A DNA stretch of 11,832 nt, taken from Bacillota bacterium. Lineage in GTDB: Bacteria > Bacillota > Clostridia > Lachnospirales > Lachnospiraceae. Below the pieces are notes generated by a model. The model did not search any database, had not been told where the DNA came from, and saw nothing but the letters and a program-made list of their open reading frames with translations. The stretch covers positions 1-11,832 of the forward strand of contig JAEZKA010000046.1 of assembly GCA_023436225.1 (NCBI GenBank), given 5' to 3'. Within the stretch, counting starts at the first letter, position 1, and every line of letters starts with the position of its first letter. Shown here piece by piece: positions 1 to 5,816 of the stretch. Both the position numbers and the translations under genes were made by a program.

Positions 1-117
1 TACACAAATGGTCCCACAGAAGGCTATAATAATAAGATTAAAGTGTTGAAAAGAGTTTCGTACGGAATAGTGAAATTTAGACGTTTTAGAAACAGGATAT
101 TACATACGAGTCGCTAG
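1..117 (+). CDS. ISL3-family transposase, C-terminal fragment
   Basis: The reading frame starting at base 1 is open for 38 codons and ends at TAG 115-117. Its residues include TNGPTEGYNNKIK, then KRVSYGIVKFRRFRNRIL, a very characteristic C-terminal block of ISL3-type DDE transposases. In that family the glutamate of the S/TNGxxEGxNNKIK block is the last acidic residue of the catalytic triad. The enzyme cuts and pastes its own element. The N-terminus and the first two catalytic aspartates lie upstream of the window, so this entry is partial because of the window edge, not because a break is seen. The stop codon is 133 bp from the IS tip at 250, a normal arrangement for a 3' end. Confidence 0.9.
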   Translation, partial: YTNGPTEGYNNKIKVLKRVSYGIVKFRRFRNRILHTSR

Positions 118-188
118 AACAAAAGAAAATTAGGCAGGCTTATTAAGTGCACCCAAAAACTGTTTATAGAATCTAAAACATTAAAATA

Positions 189-250
189 GCTCTTCATCAA
201 GTGTTTGTGAGGGATTCAGAGAATTCCACCCCAACTCTTGACAAAGAGCC
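189..250. repeat. Right terminal repeat of the left IS, foldable
   Basis: The last 62 bp of the IS form an imperfect inverted repeat. GCTCTT..TCAAG (189-201) pairs with CTTGA..AAGAGC (236-249), enclosing a smaller hairpin built on GGATTC and GAATTCC (212-227). The outermost 40 bp (211-250) match the end of the second element (11706-11745) at 35 of 40 positions by eye, which defines the shared terminal sequence. The inner stem is imperfect here (one A-C mismatch), while its counterpart at the other end is perfect. Confidence 0.75.
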
Positions 251-299
251 TTAATTTGTAAGTATTAAAGTGCATGAATCTTATTACCTTTGCAAACAA

Positions 300-326
300 T
301 AATTACGTAATCATCATTACGAATTA
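300..326 (+). promoter_or_regulatory. Hairpin just upstream of the DUF1540 ribosome site
   Basis: TAATTACGTAAT (300-311) and ATTACGAATTA (316-326) form an 11-bp stem with one bulged A and a CATC loop. It ends 8 bases before the GGAGGA ribosome site (335-340). A weak promoter candidate lies upstream: TTGTAA at 256-261, 17 bp, TCTTAT at 279-284. The hairpin would then sit in the 5' untranslated region. Its function is unknown; it could be an operator or an mRNA stability element. Confidence 0.35.
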
Positions 327-346
327 GAATGTTTGGAGGATTAGCT

Positions 347-526
347 ATGTCAATTAAAAAAATGGATAAACCGAATGAAGGAATTAGATGTGTTGTTAAT
401 ACTTGTGAGTACTATATGAATGGAGATCACTGTTCTGCAGAGCAAATTCAGGTTGAGCCTAGAAATGCAAAGGGATCCGATGAGACAGATTGTGCTACCT
501 TTGAAAAAAAGAATAAGACATTTTAG
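347..526 (+). CDS. DUF1540 domain small cysteine-rich protein
   Basis: This encodes 59 residues. The pattern C-VVNT-C-EYYMNGDH-C-SAEQIQV, with a final TDCATF, is the DUF1540 signature: four cysteines that probably bind one metal ion, likely zinc. The family is common in Clostridia and Bacilli and has no established function. The start at 347 is preferred because GGAGGA (335-340) stands 6 bases before it. An in-frame ATG at 329 would place that ribosome site inside the gene. No signal peptide or membrane segment is visible, so the product is probably cytoplasmic. The gene stands alone, begins 97 bp from the IS tip at 250, and converges with the ytvI-like gene at a shared terminator. Its original upstream region may have been displaced by the IS insertion. 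Confidence 0.85.
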   Translation: MSIKKMDKPNEGIRCVVNTCEYYMNGDHCSAEQIQVEPRNAKGSDETDCATFEKKNKTF

Positions 527-544
527 AGAAAAGTGGTCAATAAA

Positions 545-579
545 AAAGAAGAGGTCGCATTATTTGTGATCGCTTCTTT
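545..579. terminator. Bidirectional intrinsic terminator
   Basis: AAAGAAGAGGTCGCA (545-559) pairs with TGTGATCGCTTCTTT (565-579) over 15 positions, with one mismatch and two G-U pairs, around a TTATT loop. An A-run (542-547) precedes it and T-rich sequence follows, so it can end transcripts from both the DUF1540 gene and the convergent leftward cluster. Confidence 0.75.
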
Positions 580-607
580 ATAATGTTTGAATTGCGGTGC
601 GTACTAA

Positions 608-1675
608 CTAACGTTTTTTAAATAGCCGGATCGTACCGTCATCATTAAGCTTTACAATAATGGTTGCAATGATAGGAAGTATGAGCAGTCCCAATACACC
701 CATTAATTGTGCACCAACATACATCAGGATTAAGGTTAATATCGGATGTAAACCAATCTGTTGTCCCACAATCCTAGGCTCTATGGTCTGGCGAACCGCT
801 GTTATGATGATATATAACAATAGCATTCCGATACCAATCTTCGTATTTCCAATTACTAGTGAGATAATAGCCCAAGGTAATAATACAGCACCGGTACCAA
901 GTATGGGCATTACATCTATTATTGCAATTAATAACCCGAAGAGGAAAGGATTCGGAATACCCAGGATCCAGAAGCCTATGGATAATTCTAAAAAGGTGAT
1001 GGATATAATAGCTGAATAGGCACGGATAAACTTTCCTAACGTTCCGATGCCGTTATCCCTTAGTTTTTTAAGCATTTCTCTGCGTTCACCCTTGAACTGT
1101 AAGCCAACGAAACGGGTGATACGGTAGTAATCAATGGTAAAGAAGAAAGAGGAAACAATCGTAAATATAAAATTGATCAATAAGGTGGGCAGTGAAGTGG
1201 CAAACCTTGCGATCGTACCAACCACGGTGGAGGAAGCATCTTTCAGGAAATTAAAGATAGAATCATTTATGTTATCAAGGAAATTCTGTAAGTAATCTTC
1301 CAGGCCGGGAAAATGAACCAATACATTATCAATCGACTGTTCAATTGCAGGAAGTACAGTGTTTTCGTACAGGTTGGGCAAACTATAAAATAAATTACTT
1401 AAGAAGTTGAAAGCCTTAAAACCAATCATACTAGCTAGAAATCCCAATGCGCCATAGAAAAACAGGAGTAGAAGGATAGAGATAAGTACCCGATTCATTC
1501 TTGTCTTCTTCTGTATGAAATCAATCGGTTTACGAAAGAAAACCGCAATTATCATACCAATGACAAAGGGCATCAATAATGGTAATAGATACTTAATACC
1601 TACATATACTAATCCCAAGAGAAAGATGATGTAGATAACGTGTATAATAAATGCCTTTTGTTTTTCTAAATTCAT
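608..1675 (-). CDS. ytvI: AI-2E family membrane protein, YtvI-like
   Basis: This is a 355-residue integral membrane protein of the AI-2E/PerM transporter family. Hydrophobic segments lie near residues 10-30, 32-48, 62-85, 160-182, 220-240, 243-272, 277-295 and 310-342. The long stretch between about 86 and 158 is the typical non-membrane region after the third segment. The family blocks DVMPILGTGAVLLPW (254-268) and RQTIEPRIVGQQIGLHP (295-311) are clear. Length and style fit the sporulation protein YtvI of Bacilli and Clostridia, whose transported substrate is not established. The symbol is tentative; another AI-2E paralogue is possible. No strong ribosome site is visible; a GGGAAGGG stretch ends about 10 bases upstream of the ATG. 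The 49-bp gap to the upstream DUF47 gene contains no terminator, so it may be co-transcribed with pit. Confidence 0.8.
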   Translation of the reverse strand: MNLEKQKAFIIHVIYIIFLLGLVYVGIKYLLPLLMPFVIGMIIAVFFRKPIDFIQKKTRMNRVLISILLLLFFYGALGFLASMIGFKAFNFLSNLFYSLPNLYENTVLPAIEQSIDNVLVHFPGLEDYLQNFLDNINDSIFNFLKDASSTVVGTIARFATSLPTLLINFIFTIVSSFFFTIDYYRITRFVGLQFKGERREMLKKLRDNGIGTLGKFIRAYSAIISITFLELSIGFWILGIPNPFLFGLLIAIIDVMPILGTGAVLLPWAIISLVIGNTKIGIGMLLLYIIITAVRQTIEPRIVGQQIGLHPILTLILMYVGAQLMGVLGLLILPIIATIIVKLNDDGTIRLFKKR

Positions 1676-1724
1676 ACTGATTATGCCCTTCCCGATTTAG
1701 ATTATATCCTTAGTTTGTTTATTA

Positions 1725-2348
1725 TTAGGAGTTCTTCATTACAATGCTCTCTAAGATATCAGCAACATCTTCGCAGTTGTCACAGCATTTTTCAAGTCGG
1801 TGCAACACTTCTGTCCAGCACATTAATTCAATCGGATCTTTAGAGGTGTGGTATAGATTTCGCATGGAATCTACATATAAGGCATCACCATCTTCCTCTA
1901 AACGGTTAATCTCAATGATCTTATCGCGAAGCTTCTTGGAGGATTTGAAATTCTTGAATTCCTCAAGCGCTTCATCCATTGCTTTACAGCATTGTACAAT
2001 TAATCCAGTGAACTTTAAGATCTCAGGACGGATTAATTGGATGTTAAACATATCAATGTAAATAAGTACATCCTCTACAGAGTCAGTTACATCATCAATT
2101 TCCTGAGTAAGACAAGTGATATCCTCACGTTCGATAGGGGGAAGGAATTCCTTCACCAATCGGTTCATAATATCATGCTTTGCAATATCTGCATTATGCT
2201 CAATCGCATGGGCTTCCGTAACTTTCTTTGTGATAGATTTAGGATCAAAATTCTTTAAAGTCTCATTCAGGCTAATCGCTAAGTCGTAAGAGAACTTAGA
2301 AAGACTTGCAAATGCGTCAAAATAATTGTAATCATTTCTTCTAGCCAT
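1725..2348 (-). CDS. DUF47 family PhoU-like protein, Pit partner
   Basis: This 207-residue, probably all-helical cytoplasmic protein belongs to the DUF47 (PhoU-related) family. It shows repeated acidic ExxxD motifs: EHNAD (50-54), the EIDDVTDSVED region (83-93), the NRLEEDGD region near 150, and EKCCDNCEDVAD near the C-terminus. In PhoU proteins such motifs bind metal clusters. DUF47 genes typically sit beside PiT transporters and are thought to modulate phosphate uptake. Here the start lies 22 bp after the pit stop codon, which strongly suggests co-transcription and joint function. The ribosome site AAGGAAG is about 10 bases before the ATG. Full length for the family. The exact biochemical role is inferred from the family and neighbourhood. 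Confidence 0.9.
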   Translation of the reverse strand: MARRNDYNYFDAFASLSKFSYDLAISLNETLKNFDPKSITKKVTEAHAIEHNADIAKHDIMNRLVKEFLPPIEREDITCLTQEIDDVTDSVEDVLIYIDMFNIQLIRPEILKFTGLIVQCCKAMDEALEEFKNFKSSKKLRDKIIEINRLEEDGDALYVDSMRNLYHTSKDPIELMCWTEVLHRLEKCCDNCEDVADILESIVMKNS

Positions 2349-2370
2349 TTCAATATACTTCCTTTCTTAT

Positions 2371-3420
2371 TTAGAAAATTTTCATAAATATATATGCCAT
2401 AATAAATCCTAACAGACCACATCCGGGGAATGTCAATATCCAAGCGTAAACCATTTCCTTTACAACACCCCAGTTTACACTGGACATTCTCTTAGCAGCT
2501 CCGACACCCATGATAGCGGTTGTTTTGGTATGAGTTGTACTTACAGGAATACCAAGGGCAGAAGCTAAAAGGAGACAGACAGCTCCGGCAGCATCCGCTG
2601 CGAAGCCTTGAGGCTTACCAAGCTTAACCATACCCATACCCACGGTTTTTATGATTTTATATCCGCCGATGGAGGTTCCGAGAGCCATGACAACGGAGCA
2701 GAGGATCATAAGCCAATAAGGGATATTGAATTCAGTAATATTACCTTGTCCCTTCGCCAGGAATACTCCGAGCATAAATACACCCATAAATTTCTGTCCA
2801 TCCTGTGCTCCATGCATGAAGGCCATGGCGGCACCACCTACAACTTGAGATTTTTCAAAAAATTTGCTCGTCTTACGCTTGTCCAAATCTTTACATATAA
2901 AGTTAATGATTTTAATCGCAATGTAACCTAATCCAAAGCCGAGAATAGAGGATAAGAATAAACCATAAATAACTTTAATCCACTCTTGACCATTAATACC
3001 TTGTCCACCTTGAAGTGCAATAGCAGCACCGGATATACCAGCGATTAGTGCGTGAGATTCACTGGTCGGTATACCAAAAGCCCAAGCAGCAGTTGCCCAT
3101 ACTACAATTGCAAATAAAGCAGCACATAATGCAATTAATGCTAACTTAGGATCGTTACCGAAGTCAACCATATTATAGATAGTTTGAGCTACGGCCTTAC
3201 TGAACATAGTCATTACAAGTACACCAAGAAAATTAAAAATTGCTGCCATGATTATGGCATTTCTAGGACTAATGGATCTGGTTGATACACATGTTGCTAT
3301 GGCATTAGGTGCATCAGTCCATCCATTAACAAGAATAACACCAAGTACAAGAACAACTGTGATTAGCAAGGCAGTGTTTGTTGTCAGCTGCTTTAAAAAC
3401 TCAGTGAAAACGATTGTCAT
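2371..3420 (-). CDS. pit: PiT family inorganic phosphate transporter
   Basis: This 349-residue, highly hydrophobic permease imports inorganic phosphate driven by cation symport across the cell membrane. The internal duplication typical of PiT is visible. GWTDAPNA (33-40) and HGAQDGQK (203-210) are the two copies of the GxNDxxN-like signature. IPTSESHALI (117-126) and IPVSTTHT (291-298) are the paired SxxH motifs. It is the short bacterial form, without the long central loop of E. coli PitA. The start at 3420 is chosen because AGGAGG stands 8 bases upstream. The frame stays open to 3513, but the extra 31 residues lack a ribosome site. The gene leads the leftward cluster pit-DUF47-ytvI. Phased TTTACA repeats about 165-190 bp upstream suggest control by phosphate (PhoP). 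Substrate could in principle be sulfate, but the DUF47 partner favours phosphate. Confidence 0.92.
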   Translation of the reverse strand: MTIVFTEFLKQLTTNTALLITVVLVLGVILVNGWTDAPNAIATCVSTRSISPRNAIIMAAIFNFLGVLVMTMFSKAVAQTIYNMVDFGNDPKLALIALCAALFAIVVWATAAWAFGIPTSESHALIAGISGAAIALQGGQGINGQEWIKVIYGLFLSSILGFGLGYIAIKIINFICKDLDKRKTSKFFEKSQVVGGAAMAFMHGAQDGQKFMGVFMLGVFLAKGQGNITEFNIPYWLMILCSVVMALGTSIGGYKIIKTVGMGMVKLGKPQGFAADAAGAVCLLLASALGIPVSTTHTKTTAIMGVGAAKRMSSVNWGVVKEMVYAWILTFPGCGLLGFIMAYIFMKIF

Positions 3421-3502
3421 AATTGCGCCTCCTATAACTCCTCTTAATTTTAAACATAATAAAACATTATAATCAATCATAAAAATCTTAACACGAATAA
3501 AT

Positions 3503-3531
3503 AACATAAGCAATCATAATTTATATGACAA
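3503..3531 (-). promoter_or_regulatory. Candidate pit promoter
   Basis: On the minus strand TTGTCA (3526-3531), a 17-bp spacer and TATGTT (3503-3508) resemble a weak sigma-A promoter. Both hexamers are imperfect. A perfect TATAAT lies closer to pit (3466-3471) but has a poor -35. The weak -35 boxes would suit a promoter that depends on an activator such as PhoP. Confidence 0.3.
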
Positions 3532-3583
3532 TATCATGAAATTTGCTTGGATTTTATTTCGAATTCACACGAATCAGATAAAT

Positions 3584-3611
3584 TTTACACTGATTTTACA
3601 GAGAATTTACA
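3584..3611. promoter_or_regulatory. Pho-box-like phased direct repeats
   Basis: Three exact TTTACA hexamers start at 3584, 3595 and 3606, so each is exactly 11 bp from the next. Read towards pit they are TGTAAA repeats with flanking bases A, C and G. PhoP of Bacillus binds TTAACA-like hexamers separated by about 5 bp, that is an 11-bp period, so this fits a PhoP binding site. The nearest gene is pit, a phosphate transporter, whose start is 164 bp away. The match of period, sequence and neighbour is suggestive; binding itself is inferred. Confidence 0.55.
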
Positions 3612-3717
3612 TACTCTCTTCGTCGAATCCAATATATTAAAATGGAAAAACATACCTATTTTCTATCAATTCATAACAAGGTATTCGTTGAAGTAATGGT
3701 AGTCATAAATTGAGAGA

Positions 3718-3732
3718 ATATTTATGAATATT
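3718..3732. promoter_or_regulatory. Weak CodY-like operator upstream of ilvD
   Basis: The 15-mer ATATTTATGAATATT matches the CodY consensus AATTTTCWGAAAATT at 11 of 15 positions. It is centred on a small dyad, AATATT-TATG-AATATT (3717-3732), about 45 bp before the ilvD -35 box. CodY represses ilv genes in many Firmicutes when branched-chain amino acids are plentiful. In such AT-rich DNA an 11/15 match may be chance. Confidence 0.25.
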
Positions 3733-3774
3733 TGTGAAAAAAAATCCATTATTATTTGAAAAATGACATTGATT

Positions 3775-3802
3775 TTTACAATGAAATACTTTAATATATA
3801 CT
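3775..3802 (+). promoter_or_regulatory. ilvD promoter
   Basis: TTTACA (3775-3780), a 16-bp spacer and TATACT (3797-3802) give a good sigma-A promoter, matching 5 of 6 bases in each hexamer. It predicts a start near 3809 and a leader of about 220 nt before ilvD. It is the best candidate found on this strand of the gap. Confidence 0.5.
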
Positions 3803-3873
3803 GTACTACTTTAAAGCACTGCATATTTAGTTGTTATGATACCAGATTGAAATATGAAAGTCTTTCAATTAGC

Positions 3874-3903
3874 AAATGATAGAATGCATGCTTCCTATCA
3901 TTT
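3874..3903 (+). promoter_or_regulatory. Leader hairpin upstream of ilvD
   Basis: AAATGATAG (3874-3882) and CTATCATTT (3895-3903) are perfect 9-bp inverted repeats around a 12-nt loop that itself contains the palindrome TGCATGC. The hairpin lies in the predicted ilvD leader. No U-run follows directly, so a simple terminator is unlikely. No T-box consensus is present. Its role is unknown. Confidence 0.35.
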
Positions 3904-4031
3904 CTATTATCTTTCACTTATGCAGCTGTCCAATTTTGCGACATATTGGGATTAGGAATGATTAGTGTAACAAATAAATATTAGCTTAGTATGTAATTAA
4001 TATAATAATAGGAAGAAAAGGTGGTTAAGAG

Positions 4032-5705
4032 ATGAGAAGTGACGCAGTTAAGACAGGAATGGCACAAGCACCCCATCGGTCATTATTTAACGCATTGGGA
4101 TATACGAAAGAGGAGCTGAGTAAACCATTGATTGGTATTGTGAGCTCCTACAATGAGATTGTACCCGGCCATATGAACCTGGATAAGATTGTGAACGCTG
4201 TCAAGCTAGGGGTCGCAATGGCAGGAGGAACTCCGATTGTATTTCCAGCGATAGCTGTATGTGACGGAATTGCTATGGGACATCAAGGTATGAAGTACTC
4301 CCTGGTAACAAGAGATCTTATCGCTGATTCTACAGAAGCGATGGCAATGGCTCATCAATTCGACGCATTGGTTATGGTACCGAATTGTGATAAGAACGTA
4401 CCAGGATTACTGATGGCTGCCGCCAGAATTAATGTTCCGACCATCTTTGTCAGTGGTGGTCCTATGTTGGCAGGTCGTGTCAATGGAAATAAGACCAGTC
4501 TGTCCTCTCTATTTGAAGCGGTAGGTGCCTATAGCGCTGGAACTATGACAGAAGAAGAGGTAGAGGAGTATGAGAATAAGGCATGTGCAACCTGTGGTTC
4601 CTGTTCCGGTATGTATACTGCCAACTCCATGAATTGTCTTACCGAGGTTATCGGCATGGGTCTAAAAGGAAACGGAACCATTCCTGCTGTCTATTCGGAA
4701 CGTATTCGTCTGGCTAAGCATGCTGGTATGAAAATTATGGAACTATTAGAAAAGGACATCAGACCACGAGATATCATGAGTAAAGAGGCCTTTATGAACG
4801 CTCTGACTGTGGATATGGCATTAGGCTGTTCCACAAATACTATGCTTCATCTTCCAGCGATTGCTCATGAGGTTGGGTTTGATTTAAATATTGATATCGC
4901 TAATGAAGTAAGTGCAAAAACTCCTAATCTATGTCATCTGGCTCCTGCCGGTCATACCTATATGGAGGATTTGTATGAAGCAGGCGGAGTATACGCTGTC
5001 ATGAATGAATTAAGCAAGAAAAATCTTCTAAATCTGGATCTAATCACTGCTACAGGGAAGACCGTAGGCGAGAACATTAAGAATTGTAAAAACATGGATC
5101 CTGAGGTAATCCGACCAATTGACAATCCCTATAGTGAGACTGGTGGTATCGCAATACTAAAGGGGAACCTTGCTCCCGATTCCGGTGTGGTGAAGCGTTC
5201 TGCTGTTGCACCCGAGATGTTAAAGCATTCCGGTCCTGCCAGGGTATTTGACTGTGAAGAGGATGCAATTGAAGCAATCAAGAATGGTAAGATTGTCAAA
5301 GGGGATGTTGTAGTCATTCGGTATGAAGGACCTAAGGGTGGACCCGGTATGAGAGAAATGCTTAATCCGACCAGTGCAATTATGGGTATGGGACTTGGTT
5401 CCTCTGTGGCCCTTATTACTGACGGACGTTTCTCAGGAGCTTCCAGAGGAGCATGCATCGGTCATGTGTCTCCGGAAGCAGCCGTAGGTGGCAACATCGC
5501 GCTAATCGAAGAAGGTGATATCATTGATATTGATATTAATGCAAACTCACTTAATTTTAGAGTTTCTGACGATGAACTGGCAACCAGAAGATCAAAATGG
5601 CAGCCGAGAGAGCCAAAGATCACAACAGGCTATCTGTCTCGTTATGTAGCAATGGTAACCAGCGGTAACCGTGGTGCAATCCTTGAGGTACCCAAAGCAA
5701 AATAA
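4032..5705 (+). CDS. ilvD: Dihydroxy-acid dehydratase
   Basis: This 557-residue IlvD/Edd-family dehydratase converts 2,3-dihydroxy-isovalerate and 2,3-dihydroxy-3-methylvalerate to the 2-keto acids that lead to valine, leucine and isoleucine. Clear motifs are CDGIAMGHQGM (77-87), PNCDKNVPG (117-125, with the conserved cluster cysteine C119 and lysine K121), CATCGSCSGM (185-194) and GRFSGASRG (465-473, with the catalytic serine region). At the position where [2Fe-2S] enzymes have PCN it has PGHMNL (45-50), as E. coli IlvD does. This points to the oxygen-sensitive [4Fe-4S] type and fits an anaerobe. Length is normal. AAGGTGG (4018-4024) lies 7 bases before the ATG. ilvB follows 111 bp downstream with no terminator seen, so the two probably form an operon. 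Confidence 0.96.
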   Translation: MRSDAVKTGMAQAPHRSLFNALGYTKEELSKPLIGIVSSYNEIVPGHMNLDKIVNAVKLGVAMAGGTPIVFPAIAVCDGIAMGHQGMKYSLVTRDLIADSTEAMAMAHQFDALVMVPNCDKNVPGLLMAAARINVPTIFVSGGPMLAGRVNGNKTSLSSLFEAVGAYSAGTMTEEEVEEYENKACATCGSCSGMYTANSMNCLTEVIGMGLKGNGTIPAVYSERIRLAKHAGMKIMELLEKDIRPRDIMSKEAFMNALTVDMALGCSTNTMLHLPAIAHEVGFDLNIDIANEVSAKTPNLCHLAPAGHTYMEDLYEAGGVYAVMNELSKKNLLNLDLITATGKTVGENIKNCKNMDPEVIRPIDNPYSETGGIAILKGNLAPDSGVVKRSAVAPEMLKHSGPARVFDCEEDAIEAIKNGKIVKGDVVVIRYEGPKGGPGMREMLNPTSAIMGMGLGSSVALITDGRFSGASRGACIGHVSPEAAVGGNIALIEEGDIIDIDINANSLNFRVSDDELATRRSKWQPREPKITTGYLSRYVAMVTSGNRGAILEVPKAK

Positions 5706-5786
5706 TGTTTTACCCCATGTCTTAAGAGGTGTTTTGATAGGCTGACGATTTATAGATGAGGCAACACGGTAACTACGAAAGGATGA

Positions 5787-5803
5787 CTGCCACGAAGTGG
5801 CGG
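5787..5803 (+). promoter_or_regulatory. Hairpin directly before the ilvB ribosome site
   Basis: CTGCCAC and GTGGCGG pair over 7 positions (one G-U) around a GAA triloop. The hairpin ends 3 bases before the GGAGG site (5807-5811) of ilvB, so it could influence translation of ilvB within the ilvD-ilvB transcript. A similar TGCC...GGCGG sequence precedes serA (8978-8992). Confidence 0.45.
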
Positions 5804-5816
5804 AATGGAGGAGTAT

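Larger units (their letters stand above)
1..250 (+). mobile_element. ISL3-family insertion sequence, 3' portion (cut by window start)
   Basis: This is the distal part of an insertion sequence. It contains the last 38 codons of a transposase (stop at 115-117) and about 130 bp of non-coding right end. Read inward on the minus strand, the tip starts GGCTCTTTGTCAAGAGTTGG at 250, which is the GGCTCTTTGTCAA style of end known for the ISL3 (IS204/IS1001/IS1165) family. The 8 bases outside the tip (251-258, ttaatttg) would be one copy of the expected 8-bp target duplication, but the other copy lies outside the window. A related end occurs at 11706, in inverted orientation. The left end and most of the transposase are not visible, so whether the element is intact cannot be judged. 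Confidence 0.85.
3421..4031. other. Divergent regulatory gap between pit and ilvD
   Basis: This very AT-rich gap contains no convincing gene. It holds leftward promoter candidates for pit (3503-3531, and a TATAAT-like hexamer at 3466-3471 on the minus strand), Pho-box-like repeats (3584-3611), a CodY-like dyad (3718-3732), a rightward promoter for ilvD (3775-3802) and a leader of about 220 nt with a hairpin (3874-3903). The stretch 3612-3715 shows nothing recognisable. Confidence 0.6.

Noticed and set aside
3854..3955. 33-codon open frame in the ilvD leader, possible attenuator peptide
   Set aside because: It has no ribosome site and no run of Ile, Leu or Val codons; it contains only scattered leucines.
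3803..4031. T-box riboswitch upstream of ilvD
   Set aside because: No sequence like the conserved AGGGTGGNACCGCG T-box core and no terminator/antiterminator pair followed by a U-run is visible.
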